A stretch of 64,000 nucleotides of DNA from assembly GCF_018131225.1 (NCBI RefSeq), contig NZ_JAFCMM010000001.1, positions 2,790,001-2,854,000 of the forward strand, in the 5' to 3' direction. The position numbers were made by a program, and so were the translations under genes. The DNA comes from Bradyrhizobium sp. U87765 SZCCT0048. Its GTDB lineage: Bacteria; Pseudomonadota; Alphaproteobacteria; Rhizobiales; Xanthobacteraceae. The notes beneath the pieces are model-generated. The model was not told where the DNA came from, searched no databases, and saw only the letters and a program-made list of their open reading frames with translations. Below are positions 53,790 through 63,343 of this stretch, in pieces (position 1 is the stretch's first letter; each line of letters starts with the position of its first letter).

Positions 53790-54347
53790 TCAGTCCCGCC
53801 GCATCCACAGGCCACCGAGGATCAGTCCGCCGCCGTTGACGAACGCCATCCACAGGTCGAACCACGGGCCGCTCCAGACGTAGCCGACGAGGGTCAGCGA
53901 GATGATCGACAGCGCGATGCCGACGAAGGCCGGTCCGATCCACAAGCCTGCGATGCCGTAGGCCAGCATGAAGTAGGTCGGCCAGAACGCGCTGAGTTGC
54001 CGCGGCGTGAAATGCGCAAGACCGAGCGTCCACAGCAGGCCGAAGCCGACGAACAGCAGGAAAGCCGCGAACATCCGGCCGTCGAATGCCCGCACGCGCG
54101 AGCGCGTGTACTCGAACGCGCTGACAACGAAGCTGCCGGCGATGCCCAGGACATAGACCGCCAGCCAGCCATATCCGGCGCCGTGCGGCCGGACGTAGGC
54201 CACGACATAGCCGATGGCGACCAGCACGCCCCACATCACCAGCAGCAGGCTGGAGGTCCGGTAGAACTGCGACTGGCGTACACGATGCGCGATCGCCTCG
54301 ATGTCGCTCAGCGCTTCCGCCGCCTGTTTTCGATCGATATTCGTCAC
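53790..54347 (-). CDS. Multi-spanning membrane protein of unknown function
   Basis: A 185-residue protein with a polar N-terminal segment (NIDRKQAAEALSDIEAIAHRVRQS) and about six hydrophobic helices: SLLLVMWGVLVAIGYVVAY, YGWLAVYVLGIAGSFVVSAF, MFAAFLLFVGFGLLWTLGL, AFWPTYFMLAYGIAGLWIG, PAFVGIALSIISLTLVGYV and WMAFVNGGGLILGGLWM. The family is not one I can name, but pairs of this kind with a small winged-helix regulator are recurrent. The regulator follows at 4 bases. Topology and partner suggest membrane sensing or resistance. Confidence 0.75.
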   Translation of the reverse strand: MTNIDRKQAAEALSDIEAIAHRVRQSQFYRTSSLLLVMWGVLVAIGYVVAYVRPHGAGYGWLAVYVLGIAGSFVVSAFEYTRSRVRAFDGRMFAAFLLFVGFGLLWTLGLAHFTPRQLSAFWPTYFMLAYGIAGLWIGPAFVGIALSIISLTLVGYVWSGPWFDLWMAFVNGGGLILGGLWMRRD

Positions 54348-54444
54348 GACTCGCTGGCCTCGAAATCCTGATGATCGCTGTTGTGGCGCAACCCCTGCCG
54401 TTCCTCAACGGGGAGAGAATCGGCGCGGCCACGCATCGCCGGCC

Positions 54445-55434
54445 TCACGACCGCAGATCCGACCGCGCAACATCGTCGGCGATCATGGCCGCCGCCGCGG
54501 GATGGCCGACGATGCCCATGTGATCGATGCCATCGACGAGGTGAACCTTGATGCGCGCGCCGAGCGCCTCCTGGTATTTATCGGCCAGCATCAGTTCGTC
54601 GGCGACGCCCGCGAATAGCGTGAGCGGCCCTCGCGCCGCCGCCACATCGCGGCGGAAATCGCTGGAGGCGGCGAAGTCGCGCATCAGGCGAAACGAATAC
54701 ACGGTCGTCAGCCGCCGCTCAGCATTGGGCGGCACCGCGAAGGCGAGCACCGGCAGCGCGTCCGCCCAGGTGACGCCGAGCCTGTTCAGCAGCAGAGCGG
54801 CGATCACCCGCGGAATGTCGGCCTGCGCCCAGCCGCCCGCGTTCGGCCGGCTGGTCGGCGCGTCGTAGCCGAGATAGGGCGCCAGCAGGACCGTGCGGGC
54901 GAAGGCACCCTGGATGGGCGAGCCGGCCATGCGCAGCGCGAAGCCGCCGCCCGAGGAGTGGCCGATCAAGGTCAGCGGCGCGTCCGGATGAGCCTTGCGG
55001 ATTTCGGCGACCACATCCGCGAGATCGTCCTGCAACTGCCCGGCATGGCCGATGTCGCCGCGCGTACCCGAGGCGCCATGGCCACGGATGTCCAGCGCAT
55101 AGCTCTCGACGCCGCGCGCCGCCAGCGCCTGCGACAGCACGTGGACCGCGCCGCGGCTCGATCCCGATGAGCCATGCACGACCACCGCCACGCTCGCCGC
55201 AGCCGGCCCGATGGCCGCGTAATGGCGGTAGGCGAGCTCGGTGCCGTCACGGGCCTGGATGCGGTCGAGCGGCGGTAACTGGCTGAGATCGAGCGTCTTG
55301 CGTGCCTCGGAGATCGACGCCAGCTCGGGCGGGCGCCGCAGCGGGCTCGCCAGCATCAGGACGATCACCCCGGCCGACAGACCGAACAGCGCCAGAGCAC
55401 CAACAAACACCCTGAAGATCAACGAGATGGACAT
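54445..55434 (-). CDS. Membrane-anchored alpha/beta hydrolase (lipase/lysophospholipase-like)
   Basis: A 329-residue protein with an N-terminal membrane anchor (ISLIFRVFVGALALFGLSAGVIVLML) and an alpha/beta hydrolase domain. VVVHGSSGSSRG is the oxyanion region, the nucleophile Ser160 lies in LIGHSSGGGF, the acid is in FAGVADELML and the His in GIDHMGIV. The sequence resembles monoacylglycerol lipase/lysophospholipase-type enzymes. It heads a leftward unit with the membrane protein and regulator genes, and an AACTCT-N7-AGAGTT dyad lies just upstream. Confidence 0.85.
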   Translation of the reverse strand: MSISLIFRVFVGALALFGLSAGVIVLMLASPLRRPPELASISEARKTLDLSQLPPLDRIQARDGTELAYRHYAAIGPAAASVAVVVHGSSGSSRGAVHVLSQALAARGVESYALDIRGHGASGTRGDIGHAGQLQDDLADVVAEIRKAHPDAPLTLIGHSSGGGFALRMAGSPIQGAFARTVLLAPYLGYDAPTSRPNAGGWAQADIPRVIAALLLNRLGVTWADALPVLAFAVPPNAERRLTTVYSFRLMRDFAASSDFRRDVAAARGPLTLFAGVADELMLADKYQEALGARIKVHLVDGIDHMGIVGHPAAAAMIADDVARSDLRS

Positions 55435-55478
55435 GGGAGACCTCGACCGATCGAGAACGCACATCGCGCTCAACAGAT

Positions 55479-55497
55479 AACTCTATACTACAGAGTT
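55479..55497. promoter_or_regulatory. Dyad AACTCT-N7-AGAGTT upstream of the hydrolase gene
   Basis: Six-base arms around 7 bases (ATACTAC), in an AT-rich patch 45 bases before the hydrolase ATG and about 80 bases before xseA on the other strand. The size suits a small winged-helix dimer, and the unit downstream ends with such a regulator, but direct linkage is inference. Confidence 0.4.
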
Positions 55498-55576
55498 CTC
55501 TATTTTTCAATGTCGCATTGGCTGACCCCTGCGGAGGGCTTACCTTCCGGCCCAACTGCTGGAAGGCCCGATTCGA

Positions 55577-57205
55577 ATGTCTGACGCGTCCCATGCGCCA
55601 TTGCTGAACGCCCCGGAATTCACTGTTTCCGAGCTATCGTCTGCGCTGAAGCGGACGGTGGAGGACGCCTACAGCCATGTCCGGGTCCGCGGCGAGATTT
55701 CCGGCTTTCGCGGCCCGCATTCGTCGGGCCACTGCTATTTCGCGCTCAAGGACGCCAGCTCGAAGATCGAGGCCGTGATCTGGAAGGGCGTCCACGGCCG
55801 GATGCGGTTCAAGCCCCAGGAGGGCCTCGAGGTCATCGCCACCGGCAAGCTGACCACCTATCCCGGCTCGTCGAAGTACCAGATCGTCATCGAGGCACTG
55901 GAGCCGGCCGGCGTCGGCGCCCTGATGGCGCTGATGGAAGAACGCAAGCGCAAGCTCGCCGCCGAAGGCCTGTTCGACGAGGCCCGCAAGCAGCTGCTGC
56001 CATGGCTGCCGGAGGTGATCGGCGTCGTCACCTCACCGACCGGCGCGGTGATCCGCGACATCCTGCACCGCCTCGAGGATCGTTTCCCACGCCGCGTCCT
56101 GGTCTGGCCGGTGCGCGTGCAGGGCGAAGGCTCAGCCGAACAGATCGCCTCCGCCATTCGCGGTTTCAACGCTCTGCCCGAGCACGGCCGCATCCCGCGT
56201 CCCGACCTGCTGATCGTTGCGCGCGGCGGCGGCTCGCTGGAGGACCTGTGGTCGTTCAACGAGGAGATCGTCGTGCGGGCCGCCGCCGACAGCCTCATTC
56301 CGCTGATCTCGGCCGTCGGCCACGAGACCGACGTTACGCTGATCGATTTCGCCGCCGATCGCCGTGCCCCCACACCGACAGCTGCGGCCGAGATGGCCGT
56401 ACCGGTGCGGGCCGAACTCGCCGTCGAGGTCGCCACGCTGGCGCGCCGCAGCTTCGCCAGCTGGCAGCGCGCCCAGGAGCATCGCCGCAGCGAACTGCGC
56501 AGCGCCGCACGGGCGCTGCCGGCCGCGGGCGAACTGCTGGCCATTCCACGCCAGCGCCTCGACGGTGCGGGCGCCGCGCTGCCGCGCGCGCTCAAGGGCA
56601 ACACCCACGCACACTTCCGGCGTTTCGCACAGGCGAGCGCACGCCTGACACTGCGCGTTCTGCGCACCCAGGTCGACCATGCGACGCAACGGCTGACCGT
56701 GACCGGCGACCGCCTGTCCCACAGCGCACGCACGCTGGTGCGAGGACGGCGCGAACGCTTCGCCGGCCTCGAGATCCGCCTCAAGACCTCGCGCCTCGCC
56801 AACGCGCAGGCGTTGCGCAGCGCCATCGCCCGCGACCGCGAGCGCAGCGTGCGGCTCGCCGAGCGGGCGCAGCGGGCGCTGGCCACGCTGATCCAGCGCC
56901 ATCGCGCCCAGGTCGCCTACGCCGGACAGTTGCTCACCGCCCTGTCCTACCGCAGCGTGCTCGCCCGCGGTTTCGCGCTGGTTCGCGACGACGGCGGCGC
57001 ACCGTTGCACGCGGCCAGCGGCGTCGCAGCAGGCGCTCGCCTCACGCTCGAGTTTATCGATGGTCGCGTGGCCGTCACCGCCGACGGCACAGCACCGCAG
57101 GACGCGCCTCATGCGCCTTCAGCGCTTCCGGCAGGCCGCCCCACCGCAAAGGCCGCGGCGCCGCGGCGACCGGCGAAGGCGGACACCCAGGGCGACCTGT
57201 TCTGA
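55577..57205 (+). CDS. xseA: Exodeoxyribonuclease VII large subunit
   Basis: XseA with XseB forms exonuclease VII, which degrades single-stranded DNA. The 542-residue protein has the N-terminal OB-fold ([45 protein letters not shown]). The catalytic core includes [43 protein letters not shown] and [29 protein letters not shown] long coiled-coil C-terminal half follows and ends with a charged tail. xseB is not in the window. The ATG at 55577 fits the conserved start. The gene is divergent from the hydrolase and followed by DUF2093. Confidence 0.96.
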   Translation: MSDASHAPLLNAPEFTVSELSSALKRTVEDAYSHVRVRGEISGFRGPHSSGHCYFALKDASSKIEAVIWKGVHGRMRFKPQEGLEVIATGKLTTYPGSSKYQIVIEALEPAGVGALMALMEERKRKLAAEGLFDEARKQLLPWLPEVIGVVTSPTGAVIRDILHRLEDRFPRRVLVWPVRVQGEGSAEQIASAIRGFNALPEHGRIPRPDLLIVARGGGSLEDLWSFNEEIVVRAAADSLIPLISAVGHETDVTLIDFAADRRAPTPTAAAEMAVPVRAELAVEVATLARRSFASWQRAQEHRRSELRSAARALPAAGELLAIPRQRLDGAGAALPRALKGNTHAHFRRFAQASARLTLRVLRTQVDHATQRLTVTGDRLSHSARTLVRGRRERFAGLEIRLKTSRLANAQALRSAIARDRERSVRLAERAQRALATLIQRHRAQVAYAGQLLTALSYRSVLARGFALVRDDGGAPLHAASGVAAGARLTLEFIDGRVAVTADGTAPQDAPHAPSALPAGRPTAKAAAPRRPAKADTQGDLF

Positions 57206-57329
57206 TTCTGCCCCAATCGGGCGCGGCGGCGCAGCCGGGCCCGCGCAACGCCCTGGAAAAGGGGCTCGCTCCGGCCCATCTGTGCTACAGTGGCTGTCCA
57301 TCATTCACGACCAGCTAAGGGAACCCGGC

Positions 57330-57554
57330 GTGCTCAACAAGTTCAGTTCTTCCGGCCATGGCGAAGCCAAGGTGCAGTATCTCGACGGCGATTTTCGCGT
57401 CATTGCGCCGGGAAGCTATGTGGTCTGCGCCGTCAGCAGCGTGCAGATCCCGCTCGAAGAGCTGAAGTACTGGAGCGTCGACCGCCAGGAAGCCTATGCG
57501 ACGCCCGATGCGGTACTGAGCCGCCACTACCCGGCCGCGCACAAGTCGGGCTGA
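57330..57554 (+). CDS. DUF2093 domain-containing protein
   Basis: A 74-residue protein starting at GTG 57330 (LNKFSSSGHGEAKVQYLDGDFRVIAPGSYVVCAVS), preceded by AAGGGA at suitable distance. It ends LEELKYWSVDRQEAYATPDAVLSRHY. This matches DUF2093, small soluble alphaproteobacterial proteins of unknown function commonly encoded near lpxK and xseA. It lies 124 bases after xseA and is convergent with lpxK (7-base gap). Confidence 0.82.
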   Translation: MLNKFSSSGHGEAKVQYLDGDFRVIAPGSYVVCAVSSVQIPLEELKYWSVDRQEAYATPDAVLSRHYPAAHKSG

Positions 57555-57561
57555 GAAGGGC

Positions 57562-58563
57562 CTACCCTCCGGCGACGAGCCCGGTCAGCAGCGCGTCGAG
57601 CGGCGCGCGTTCGGCGATGCTCAGCGACACCCCGAACGGCACCATCGCCGGCGCCTGGACGGCAAGGCGGGCATCGCTTCGGATGCGCGCGAGGTCCTTC
57701 TCCGTCGTCACCAGCACGAGGTTCTCGCCCGCGGCCCGCGCCACCAGCGCATCGATTTCGGCGACCGTGAACGGGTGATGGTCGGCAAACGCCTGCGTTG
57801 CCGCGACGTCGACGCCGCTGCCACGCAGCGTGCTGAAGAAGCGCCCGGGATCACCAATGCCGGCGAAGGCGAGCACGCGCCGGCCGGCGATCTCCGCCAG
57901 GGACGAGGCATTGGGAACGAGGCGCGCCCGCAATACCGGCTTACCCCGCGCAGCCACGAGGTCCTCGACTGCTTGCGCCGCCGTGCCGTCGCCGACGACG
58001 ACCAGTGCATCGGTGCGCGCGAGTTGCGGCGGCAGCGGCGCGCGCAACGGCCCCGCCGGGAAGACGCAGCCATTGCCGAGCCCGCGGTGGCTGTCGATCA
58101 CGATCAGCGCGACATCCTTGATCAACGCCGGGTTCTGAAAACCGTCGTCGAGTAAAATCACGTTCGCGCCCTGCGCACGCGCGAGCGCTGCGCCGTCGTC
58201 GCGGCGACGGGCGACGACGACCGGCAGACGATCCGCCATCATCAATGGTTCATCGCCGACATCGGCCGCGCCATGCACACGCGGATCGACCACAACAGGG
58301 CCGGTGAGCCGCCCGCCATAGCCGCGACTGACCACCCAGGGCTTCGCCCCCATCGCCCGCAGCAGTCCTGCAAGCATCAGCACCGTCGGCGTCTTGCCGG
58401 CGCCGCCGAGATGATAATTGCCGACACAGACGACGGGGATGCCTGCGCGCGCGCCGGGACGCGCCATGCGTCGCGCTGTCAGTGAGCCGTAGACGGCGCC
58501 GAGCGGCGACAGCAGGAGAGATTGCCAGGACGAGCCGCGGTGCCAGAAGGCCGGCTCACGCAC
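57562..58563 (-). CDS. lpxK: Tetraacyldisaccharide 4'-kinase
   Basis: LpxK phosphorylates the lipid A disaccharide at 4', at the inner membrane. The 333-residue protein has the P-loop VGNYHLGGAGKTPTV (Gly53 to Thr58), an N-terminal membrane-associated helix (FWHRGSSWQSLLLSPLGAVYG) and VSRGYGGR. DEPLMMADRLPVVVARRR is another conserved segment, and LLDDGFQNPAL carries the conserved Asp pair. Its start overlaps the waaA stop by 8 bases, so the two lipid-A genes are coupled. Confidence 0.95.
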   Translation of the reverse strand: MREPAFWHRGSSWQSLLLSPLGAVYGSLTARRMARPGARAGIPVVCVGNYHLGGAGKTPTVLMLAGLLRAMGAKPWVVSRGYGGRLTGPVVVDPRVHGAADVGDEPLMMADRLPVVVARRRDDGAALARAQGANVILLDDGFQNPALIKDVALIVIDSHRGLGNGCVFPAGPLRAPLPPQLARTDALVVVGDGTAAQAVEDLVAARGKPVLRARLVPNASSLAEIAGRRVLAFAGIGDPGRFFSTLRGSGVDVAATQAFADHHPFTVAEIDALVARAAGENLVLVTTEKDLARIRSDARLAVQAPAMVPFGVSLSIAERAPLDALLTGLVAGG

Positions 58564-59860
58564 GCTGGGCTCCGCGCTCGATGCGCAGTTGCATCAGATA
58601 CGGTTCGAGCGCGGCCAGCGTACGGTCCAGCGCACCGCCGAGCTGATCGACCACCTGGCGCCCCGCATCGATGACGCGCTGGCGCGTCAATTCGTCGGCG
58701 AGCCAGGTCGCGACCTGGGCCGCGAGCGTTTCGACCGTGTCGACCTGCCGCGCGCCGCGCGCGCCATCGAGCGCCCCGTAAACATCGGTGAAGTTGAAGA
58801 CGTGCGGCCCGTGCAGCACGGCAGCGCCGAGCTTGATCGCCTCGATCGGGTTCTGCCCGCCATGCTCGACCAGCGAGCCGCCCATGAATACGATCGGCGA
58901 CAGCCGGTAGAACAGGCCGAGTTCGCCGAGCGTATCGGCGACATAGATTTCGGTCTGCGCTTGCGGCAGGTCTTCCTGCGACCGCAACGCGACCTGCCGC
59001 CCAGCGGCCGACGCCATGCGCGCGATCGCCTCGCCACGCGCCGGATGGCGCGGCACGATCACGGTCAGCAATGTCGGGAAATCGCGCGAAAGGCGCTTGT
59101 GCACCTCGGTGACCATCTCTTCCTCGCCCGCGTGGGTCGAGGCCGCGACGATCACCGGGCGACCGCGGACGGCCTCGGCAAGACGGTCGAGCTTGCCGGC
59201 GTCGGCCGGCGGCGCCTGGACGTCGAGCTTGAGATTGCCGGTGGCAATGACGTCGCGCGCGCCCAGCGCTGCGAAACGCTCGGCATCGGTCTGTGACTGT
59301 GCGAGGCACAGGTCAAAGCGGCCGAGCAGCGCGGAAATCGTGGCATGGGCACGCCGCCAGCGCGGGAACGAGCGGTGGGACATGCGGCCATTGATCAGCA
59401 CCATCGGTACCCGGCGCGCCGCGTTGGCGAGGATCAGGTTCGGCCACAGGTCGGATTCGACGAACAGTGCCAGGGACGGCTGCCAGTGCTCGATGAAGCG
59501 CGCCACATAGCGCGGCGTATCGAGCGGAATGTACTGATGGATGACCTCGGCCGGAAAACGCTTCGCCACGATCGACGCCGATGTCACGGTTCCCGACGTC
59601 AGCAGGATGCGGATGTTGAGCGCGCGCAGCCGCTCGATCAATTCGGCCGCCGCCAGCACCTCGCCGACGCTCGCACCATGAATCCAGATCAGCGGCCCGT
59701 CCGGCCGTGCAATGCTGGCAAAGCCGCGCCGCTCGCCGACCCGCGCCGCCTCCTCCTTGCCCTGACGCAGGCGATGGCCAAGCAGCAGGCCGGAGACCGG
59801 CACCGCCATCGACGACAGCCGGCGATAGGTCCGCAGCGTCAATGGCACGTCATGCGCCAT
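58556..59860 (-). CDS. waaA: 3-deoxy-D-manno-octulosonic acid (Kdo) transferase
   Basis: WaaA (KdtA) adds Kdo residues to lipid IVA. The 434-residue GT-30 family enzyme has an N-terminal anchor region (LTLRTYRRLSSMAVPVSGLLLGHRL), the catalytic-region LIWIHGASVGEVLAAAELI, and the family's VALFVESDLWPNLI, RVPMVLINGRMSHRS, FMGGSLVEHGGQNPIEAIKLGA sequence. The ATG at 59860 was preferred to a start 11 codons upstream. It overlaps the acyltransferase stop by 11 bases and lpxK by 8. Confidence 0.95.
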   Translation of the reverse strand: MAHDVPLTLRTYRRLSSMAVPVSGLLLGHRLRQGKEEAARVGERRGFASIARPDGPLIWIHGASVGEVLAAAELIERLRALNIRILLTSGTVTSASIVAKRFPAEVIHQYIPLDTPRYVARFIEHWQPSLALFVESDLWPNLILANAARRVPMVLINGRMSHRSFPRWRRAHATISALLGRFDLCLAQSQTDAERFAALGARDVIATGNLKLDVQAPPADAGKLDRLAEAVRGRPVIVAASTHAGEEEMVTEVHKRLSRDFPTLLTVIVPRHPARGEAIARMASAAGRQVALRSQEDLPQAQTEIYVADTLGELGLFYRLSPIVFMGGSLVEHGGQNPIEAIKLGAAVLHGPHVFNFTDVYGALDGARGARQVDTVETLAAQVATWLADELTRQRVIDAGRQVVDQLGGALDRTLAALEPYLMQLRIERGAQRA

Positions 59861-60560
59861 GCAGCGCCCCATCGGGACGACCGACGATCGCATAGGCCCG
59901 GCGGTTGACCTCGTTCAGGTTGGCCTCGAGCTGCACGCGAAGCGCCTCCATGGTGTCGGCGTCGGCATCGGCAGGGACCGACAGGGCCTCGCCGATCGCG
60001 ATCACGCCACGGCCGAACGGCAGGTGAACCACCGAACGATCCCAGTTGTTCAGCCGCTTGAACCGGCTGGTCGCGATCGCGGTCGGTATAATGGGCCGCC
60101 CGGAGTCCCGTGCAAGCATAATCACGCCAAGACCAGCCACCCGGGAGACTTTGGGAACGTCAGCCGTCACAGCAATATTGCAGCCGTCCTGCAGGGTGCG
60201 CAGCATATTCTTGAACGCTGCAACCCCCCCTTTGCGATGAAACGACGATCCATGGTCGCCAGAGCCACGCAACACGCCGATGCCGAGCCGCTGGCACGCG
60301 ATCGCGTTGATTTCGCCATCACGATGGCGCGAAATCAGGACCTTGAAGCGATACCGCTTGCGCACAACGAACGGCATCATGAAATGCTGGCCGTGCCAGA
60401 ACACCCCGATGACCGGCAGCCGCGACCTGATCTGTTCATGCAGGTCGGGCGGATCATAGCTGAAGCGGTTTGTCAGCCAGACGAAACGCAGGAATTCAGC
60501 GGCGAGGAATCCCGCCACCTGCTGAAACCAGCGAGACCGAAATAGTGTGCGAAAAGACAT
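59850..60560 (-). CDS. Lysophospholipid acyltransferase-type protein (DUF374)
   Basis: A 236-residue membrane-associated protein with HGQHFMMPFV as the HX4D-type motif variant, ISRHRDGEINAIACQRLGI, and the later GGVAAFKNMLRTLQDGCNIAVTADVPKVSRVAGLGVI as in the DUF374 family, which is related to lipid A late acyltransferases. The N-terminal hydrophobic segment (WFQQVAGFLAAEFLRFVWLT) suits an anchor. Adding an acyl chain to lipid A or a related lipid is likely from family and context; the donor is unknown. The ATG at 60560 is used. It overlaps waaA by 11 bases. Confidence 0.85.
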   Translation of the reverse strand: MSFRTLFRSRWFQQVAGFLAAEFLRFVWLTNRFSYDPPDLHEQIRSRLPVIGVFWHGQHFMMPFVVRKRYRFKVLISRHRDGEINAIACQRLGIGVLRGSGDHGSSFHRKGGVAAFKNMLRTLQDGCNIAVTADVPKVSRVAGLGVIMLARDSGRPIIPTAIATSRFKRLNNWDRSVVHLPFGRGVIAIGEALSVPADADADTMEALRVQLEANLNEVNRRAYAIVGRPDGALHGA

Positions 60561-60581
60561 CAAGTGAAGCGGCGCGCCGGC

Positions 60582-60821
60582 TCAGTGCGTCTTGTCGGTC
60601 GCGGGATCGAGCAGCCTGTGCAGGTGCACGATGAAGTAACGCATGTGGGCGTTGTCGACGGTCTGCTGCGCCTTCGCCTTCCAGGCGGTGTAGGCCGAGG
60701 CGTAGTTCGGGTACAGGCCGACCACCTCGACCTTGTCGAGATCCTTGAACGTCACATGCTCAAGGTCGACCAGCTCGCCTCCGATGACGAGATGAAGCAA
60801 CTGCTGCGGCGTATCGGACAT
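60582..60821 (-). CDS. DUF4170 domain-containing protein
   Basis: A 79-residue soluble protein: QQLLHLVIGGELVDLEHVTFKDLDKVEVVGLYPNYASAYTAWKAKAQQTVDNAHMRYFIVHLHRLLDP. This matches DUF4170, a small family restricted largely to alphaproteobacteria and consistently located beside lipid A genes. No catalytic motif is visible. It may modulate the neighbouring envelope enzymes, which is inference from position. Gap to the acyltransferase is 21 bases. Confidence 0.85.
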   Translation of the reverse strand: MSDTPQQLLHLVIGGELVDLEHVTFKDLDKVEVVGLYPNYASAYTAWKAKAQQTVDNAHMRYFIVHLHRLLDPATDKTH

Positions 60822-60878
60822 GGATCTTTTTCCTGAAACACAAAGCTTCCGGCCAGGCGGATGTCGACGGGAACAATT

Positions 60879-61691
60879 CTAGAACAGCGGATGGTGTCTG
60901 AAGTGCTCAACGATGCGGGCGTGACGGGCCGGACCCGCCGCCACCAGGGTGTCGTGCCTCACTTCCGGGCGGTTATAGCGGATGGCTTCGCCCGTCAACG
61001 TGGTCATCGTCCCGGCCGCTTCGTGCACGATTAAGTCGGCCGCCGCAAGGTCCCAGTCCCGGCTTTGCCCACCCGCGAACGCGGCATCCAGCCGCCCCTC
61101 GGCCGCGCGGCAGATCTTGAGCGCCAGAGAGCCAATCCGGGGATGAATGTTGCCTGGTTCCAGGGCATCGCCCAGCCGCTCGACCAGCGGCCGCGGACCG
61201 ACAATTCGGGCCGGATCGAGTCGATCGCCAGGGCTGACCCGTATCGGCCGGCCATTCATGGTCGCGCCATGGCCACGCACGGCAATGAACATTTCATCGG
61301 CCACCGGAACGAACACCGCCCCCAGCAGCGGCTCGCCATCGGCCACCAGTGCCACGCTGACACACCAGTCGTCCTGGCCAGCGAGATAGGACCGCGTGCC
61401 GTCGATCGGATCCACGATCCACACCAGGCGCCGGCCGAGGCGCGCAGGATCGTCGGCGCTCTCCTCCGACAGCCAGCCATAGTCCGGGGTGGCAGCCCGC
61501 AGCCGCCGCTCCAGCAGGTCGTTGGCGGCGATATCCGCCTCGGTGACGGGCGAGGACTTGCCTTTGATCCAGTTGCGCAGGTCGGTGCGGAACAGGCTGA
61601 GCGCCAGCGCACCGGCCTCGCGTACACTCTCGGTCAGCAGCGCGGTGTCGCGCGCCAGAACCTCGCCCTGCACCGCGTCAACGTCCCGCAA
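60879..61691 (-). CDS. Inositol monophosphatase/CysQ-type phosphatase
   Basis: A 270-residue Mg-dependent, Li-sensitive-type phosphatase. It has SPVTEADIAANDLL, EE (Glu76/77 in WLSEESADD), the metal motif WIVDPIDGTRSYL with Asp94 and Asp97, and the second motif SRDWDLAAADLIVHEAAG. This set fits the 3'(2'),5'-bisphosphate nucleotidase/inositol monophosphatase superfamily; CysQ is a frequent annotation in this position. The exact substrate cannot be told. Its ATG overlaps the pmbA-type stop by 14 bases, so they are translationally coupled. Confidence 0.87.
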   Translation of the reverse strand: MRDVDAVQGEVLARDTALLTESVREAGALALSLFRTDLRNWIKGKSSPVTEADIAANDLLERRLRAATPDYGWLSEESADDPARLGRRLVWIVDPIDGTRSYLAGQDDWCVSVALVADGEPLLGAVFVPVADEMFIAVRGHGATMNGRPIRVSPGDRLDPARIVGPRPLVERLGDALEPGNIHPRIGSLALKICRAAEGRLDAAFAGGQSRDWDLAAADLIVHEAAGTMTTLTGEAIRYNRPEVRHDTLVAAGPARHARIVEHFRHHPLF

Positions 61692-63078
61692 TCGTCAGCC
61701 CCTCGATGCGGATGGTCGGCGCGTTGACGCCGTAGCGGAACGCGAGATCGTTGGCAGGTGTCAGTGATTTGAACATCTCGAGCAGATGGCCGGCGATGGT
61801 GACCTCGCTGACCGCATAGGTCGGCTCGCCGTTCTCAATCCAGAAGCCGGCCGCGCCGCGGCTGTAGTCGCCGGTCACGCCGTTGACGCCCGAGCCGATC
61901 AGATCGGTGACGTAGAAGCCCTGCTTGATGTCCGCCATCAGTTCCCTGGGTGTCAGCCGTCCCGGCTCCATATGCAGGTTGTAGGCGCCGGGCGACGGCG
62001 ACGACGACACGCCGCGATGCGCATGGCCGGTGGTGACGAGACCGAGTTCACGCGCGGTCGCGGAATCCAGCAGCCACGACGTCAGCACACCGCCATCGAT
62101 GATCGCCAGCCGCTTCACGGCGACGCCTTCGGCATCGAATGTCTGCGAGCGCAGGCCCCGCACCCGCAACGGATCGTCGACGATGCGGATGTTCTCATCG
62201 AACAGCTGTTTGCCGAGGCTGTCCTTGAGAAAGCTGGTCTTGCGCGCGATCGACGCGCCGTTGGCGGCGCCGACGACATGGCCGACCAGAGAATTCGATA
62301 CCCGCGGATCGAACACCACCGGCGCCTTGCAGGTTGCGACCTTGCGCGGATTGACGCGCGCCACCGCGCGCGCGCCGGCACTGGCGCCGATCGCGGCGGG
62401 TGCCGACAGATCCGCGCCATGGATCGCGGAGGAGTAATCGTAATCGCGCTCCATGCCGGTACCCTCGCCGGCGATCGCGGTCATGGAGATCCCCTGGCTG
62501 GAGCGGAGATAAGCGCCGTGAAAGCCCGTGCTGGTGACAAGCACCATGCCGCCGATGCCGCACGACGCCGATGCACCGCCGGACTTGGTGACGCCGGCGA
62601 CCGCCCGCCCGGCCTCCTCCGCCGCCAGCGCGCGGCGCTCGAGTTCGACTGTCGTCGGCATATCCGGATCGAGCAGATCGAGATCTGGAAAGCTGCGGGC
62701 GAGCAGCGCCGGATCGGCGAGACCGACATAGGCATCGTCAGGCGCGACACGCGCCATCGCCACGGCGCGTTCCGCCAGCTTGGCGACGGCATCGCCCGTG
62801 ACGTCGTTGGTCGACACCACCGCCTGCCGCTTGCCGACGATCACCCGCAGCCCGACGTCGTCGCCTTCGGAACGCTCGGACTCCTCAACACGGCCATCGC
62901 GCACCTCGACGCCTTGCGACATGCCACGCACGGCAACGGCATCGGCCGCATCAGCGCCAGCACGCTTTGCCGCCTCGACGAGGCGCTCGGCGAGGGCACT
63001 GAGAGCCGATTGATCGAGCAGATCAGATCCAGCCCGGGTCGCGGCAGACGACGATGATGCGCTTGCTGAAGAGGTCAC
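61678..63078 (-). CDS. pmbA: TldD/PmbA family peptidase (PmbA/TldE type)
   Basis: A 466-residue protein of the TldE branch, which pairs with TldD to unfold and cut small peptides such as the antitoxin CcdA and microcin precursors. Visible family parts are VEVRDGRVEESERSEGDDVGLRVIVGKRQ near the N-terminus, VVFDPRVSNSLVGHVVGAANG, SQTFDAEGVAVKRLAIIDGGVLTSWL, and SRGAAGFWIENGEPTYAVSEVTIAG at the C-terminus. The zinc motif HExxxH of TldD is absent, as expected for TldE. Start is uncertain; the GTG at 63078 is preferred because conserved sequence follows. tldD is not in the window. Confidence 0.87.
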   Translation of the reverse strand: MTSSASASSSSAATRAGSDLLDQSALSALAERLVEAAKRAGADAADAVAVRGMSQGVEVRDGRVEESERSEGDDVGLRVIVGKRQAVVSTNDVTGDAVAKLAERAVAMARVAPDDAYVGLADPALLARSFPDLDLLDPDMPTTVELERRALAAEEAGRAVAGVTKSGGASASCGIGGMVLVTSTGFHGAYLRSSQGISMTAIAGEGTGMERDYDYSSAIHGADLSAPAAIGASAGARAVARVNPRKVATCKAPVVFDPRVSNSLVGHVVGAANGASIARKTSFLKDSLGKQLFDENIRIVDDPLRVRGLRSQTFDAEGVAVKRLAIIDGGVLTSWLLDSATARELGLVTTGHAHRGVSSSPSPGAYNLHMEPGRLTPRELMADIKQGFYVTDLIGSGVNGVTGDYSRGAAGFWIENGEPTYAVSEVTIAGHLLEMFKSLTPANDLAFRYGVNAPTIRIEGLTIAGR

Positions 63079-63343
63079 GGGCCAATCCCAGATCCGAGGT
63101 GAAAAGACAGAAAACCGGGCCCCCGGAAGGGGCGCGTGCACGTCTCAAATGTGCCGATTCCAGCCCGATTTCAAGCACATCGCCGGTTGGAAAACCAACA
63201 AATTTCCGCCCCTCGGCAAGGTCTCGTCAAGCATGTCGCGGGGTCAGGATCGATTAACCAGCCTTCTTAAGTGCTTTCGGAAAAGCGCGTGGCACAGTGG
63301 CCCCATCGACCGGGAGAATAATCCCGGCGGGGAGATCAAAGTC

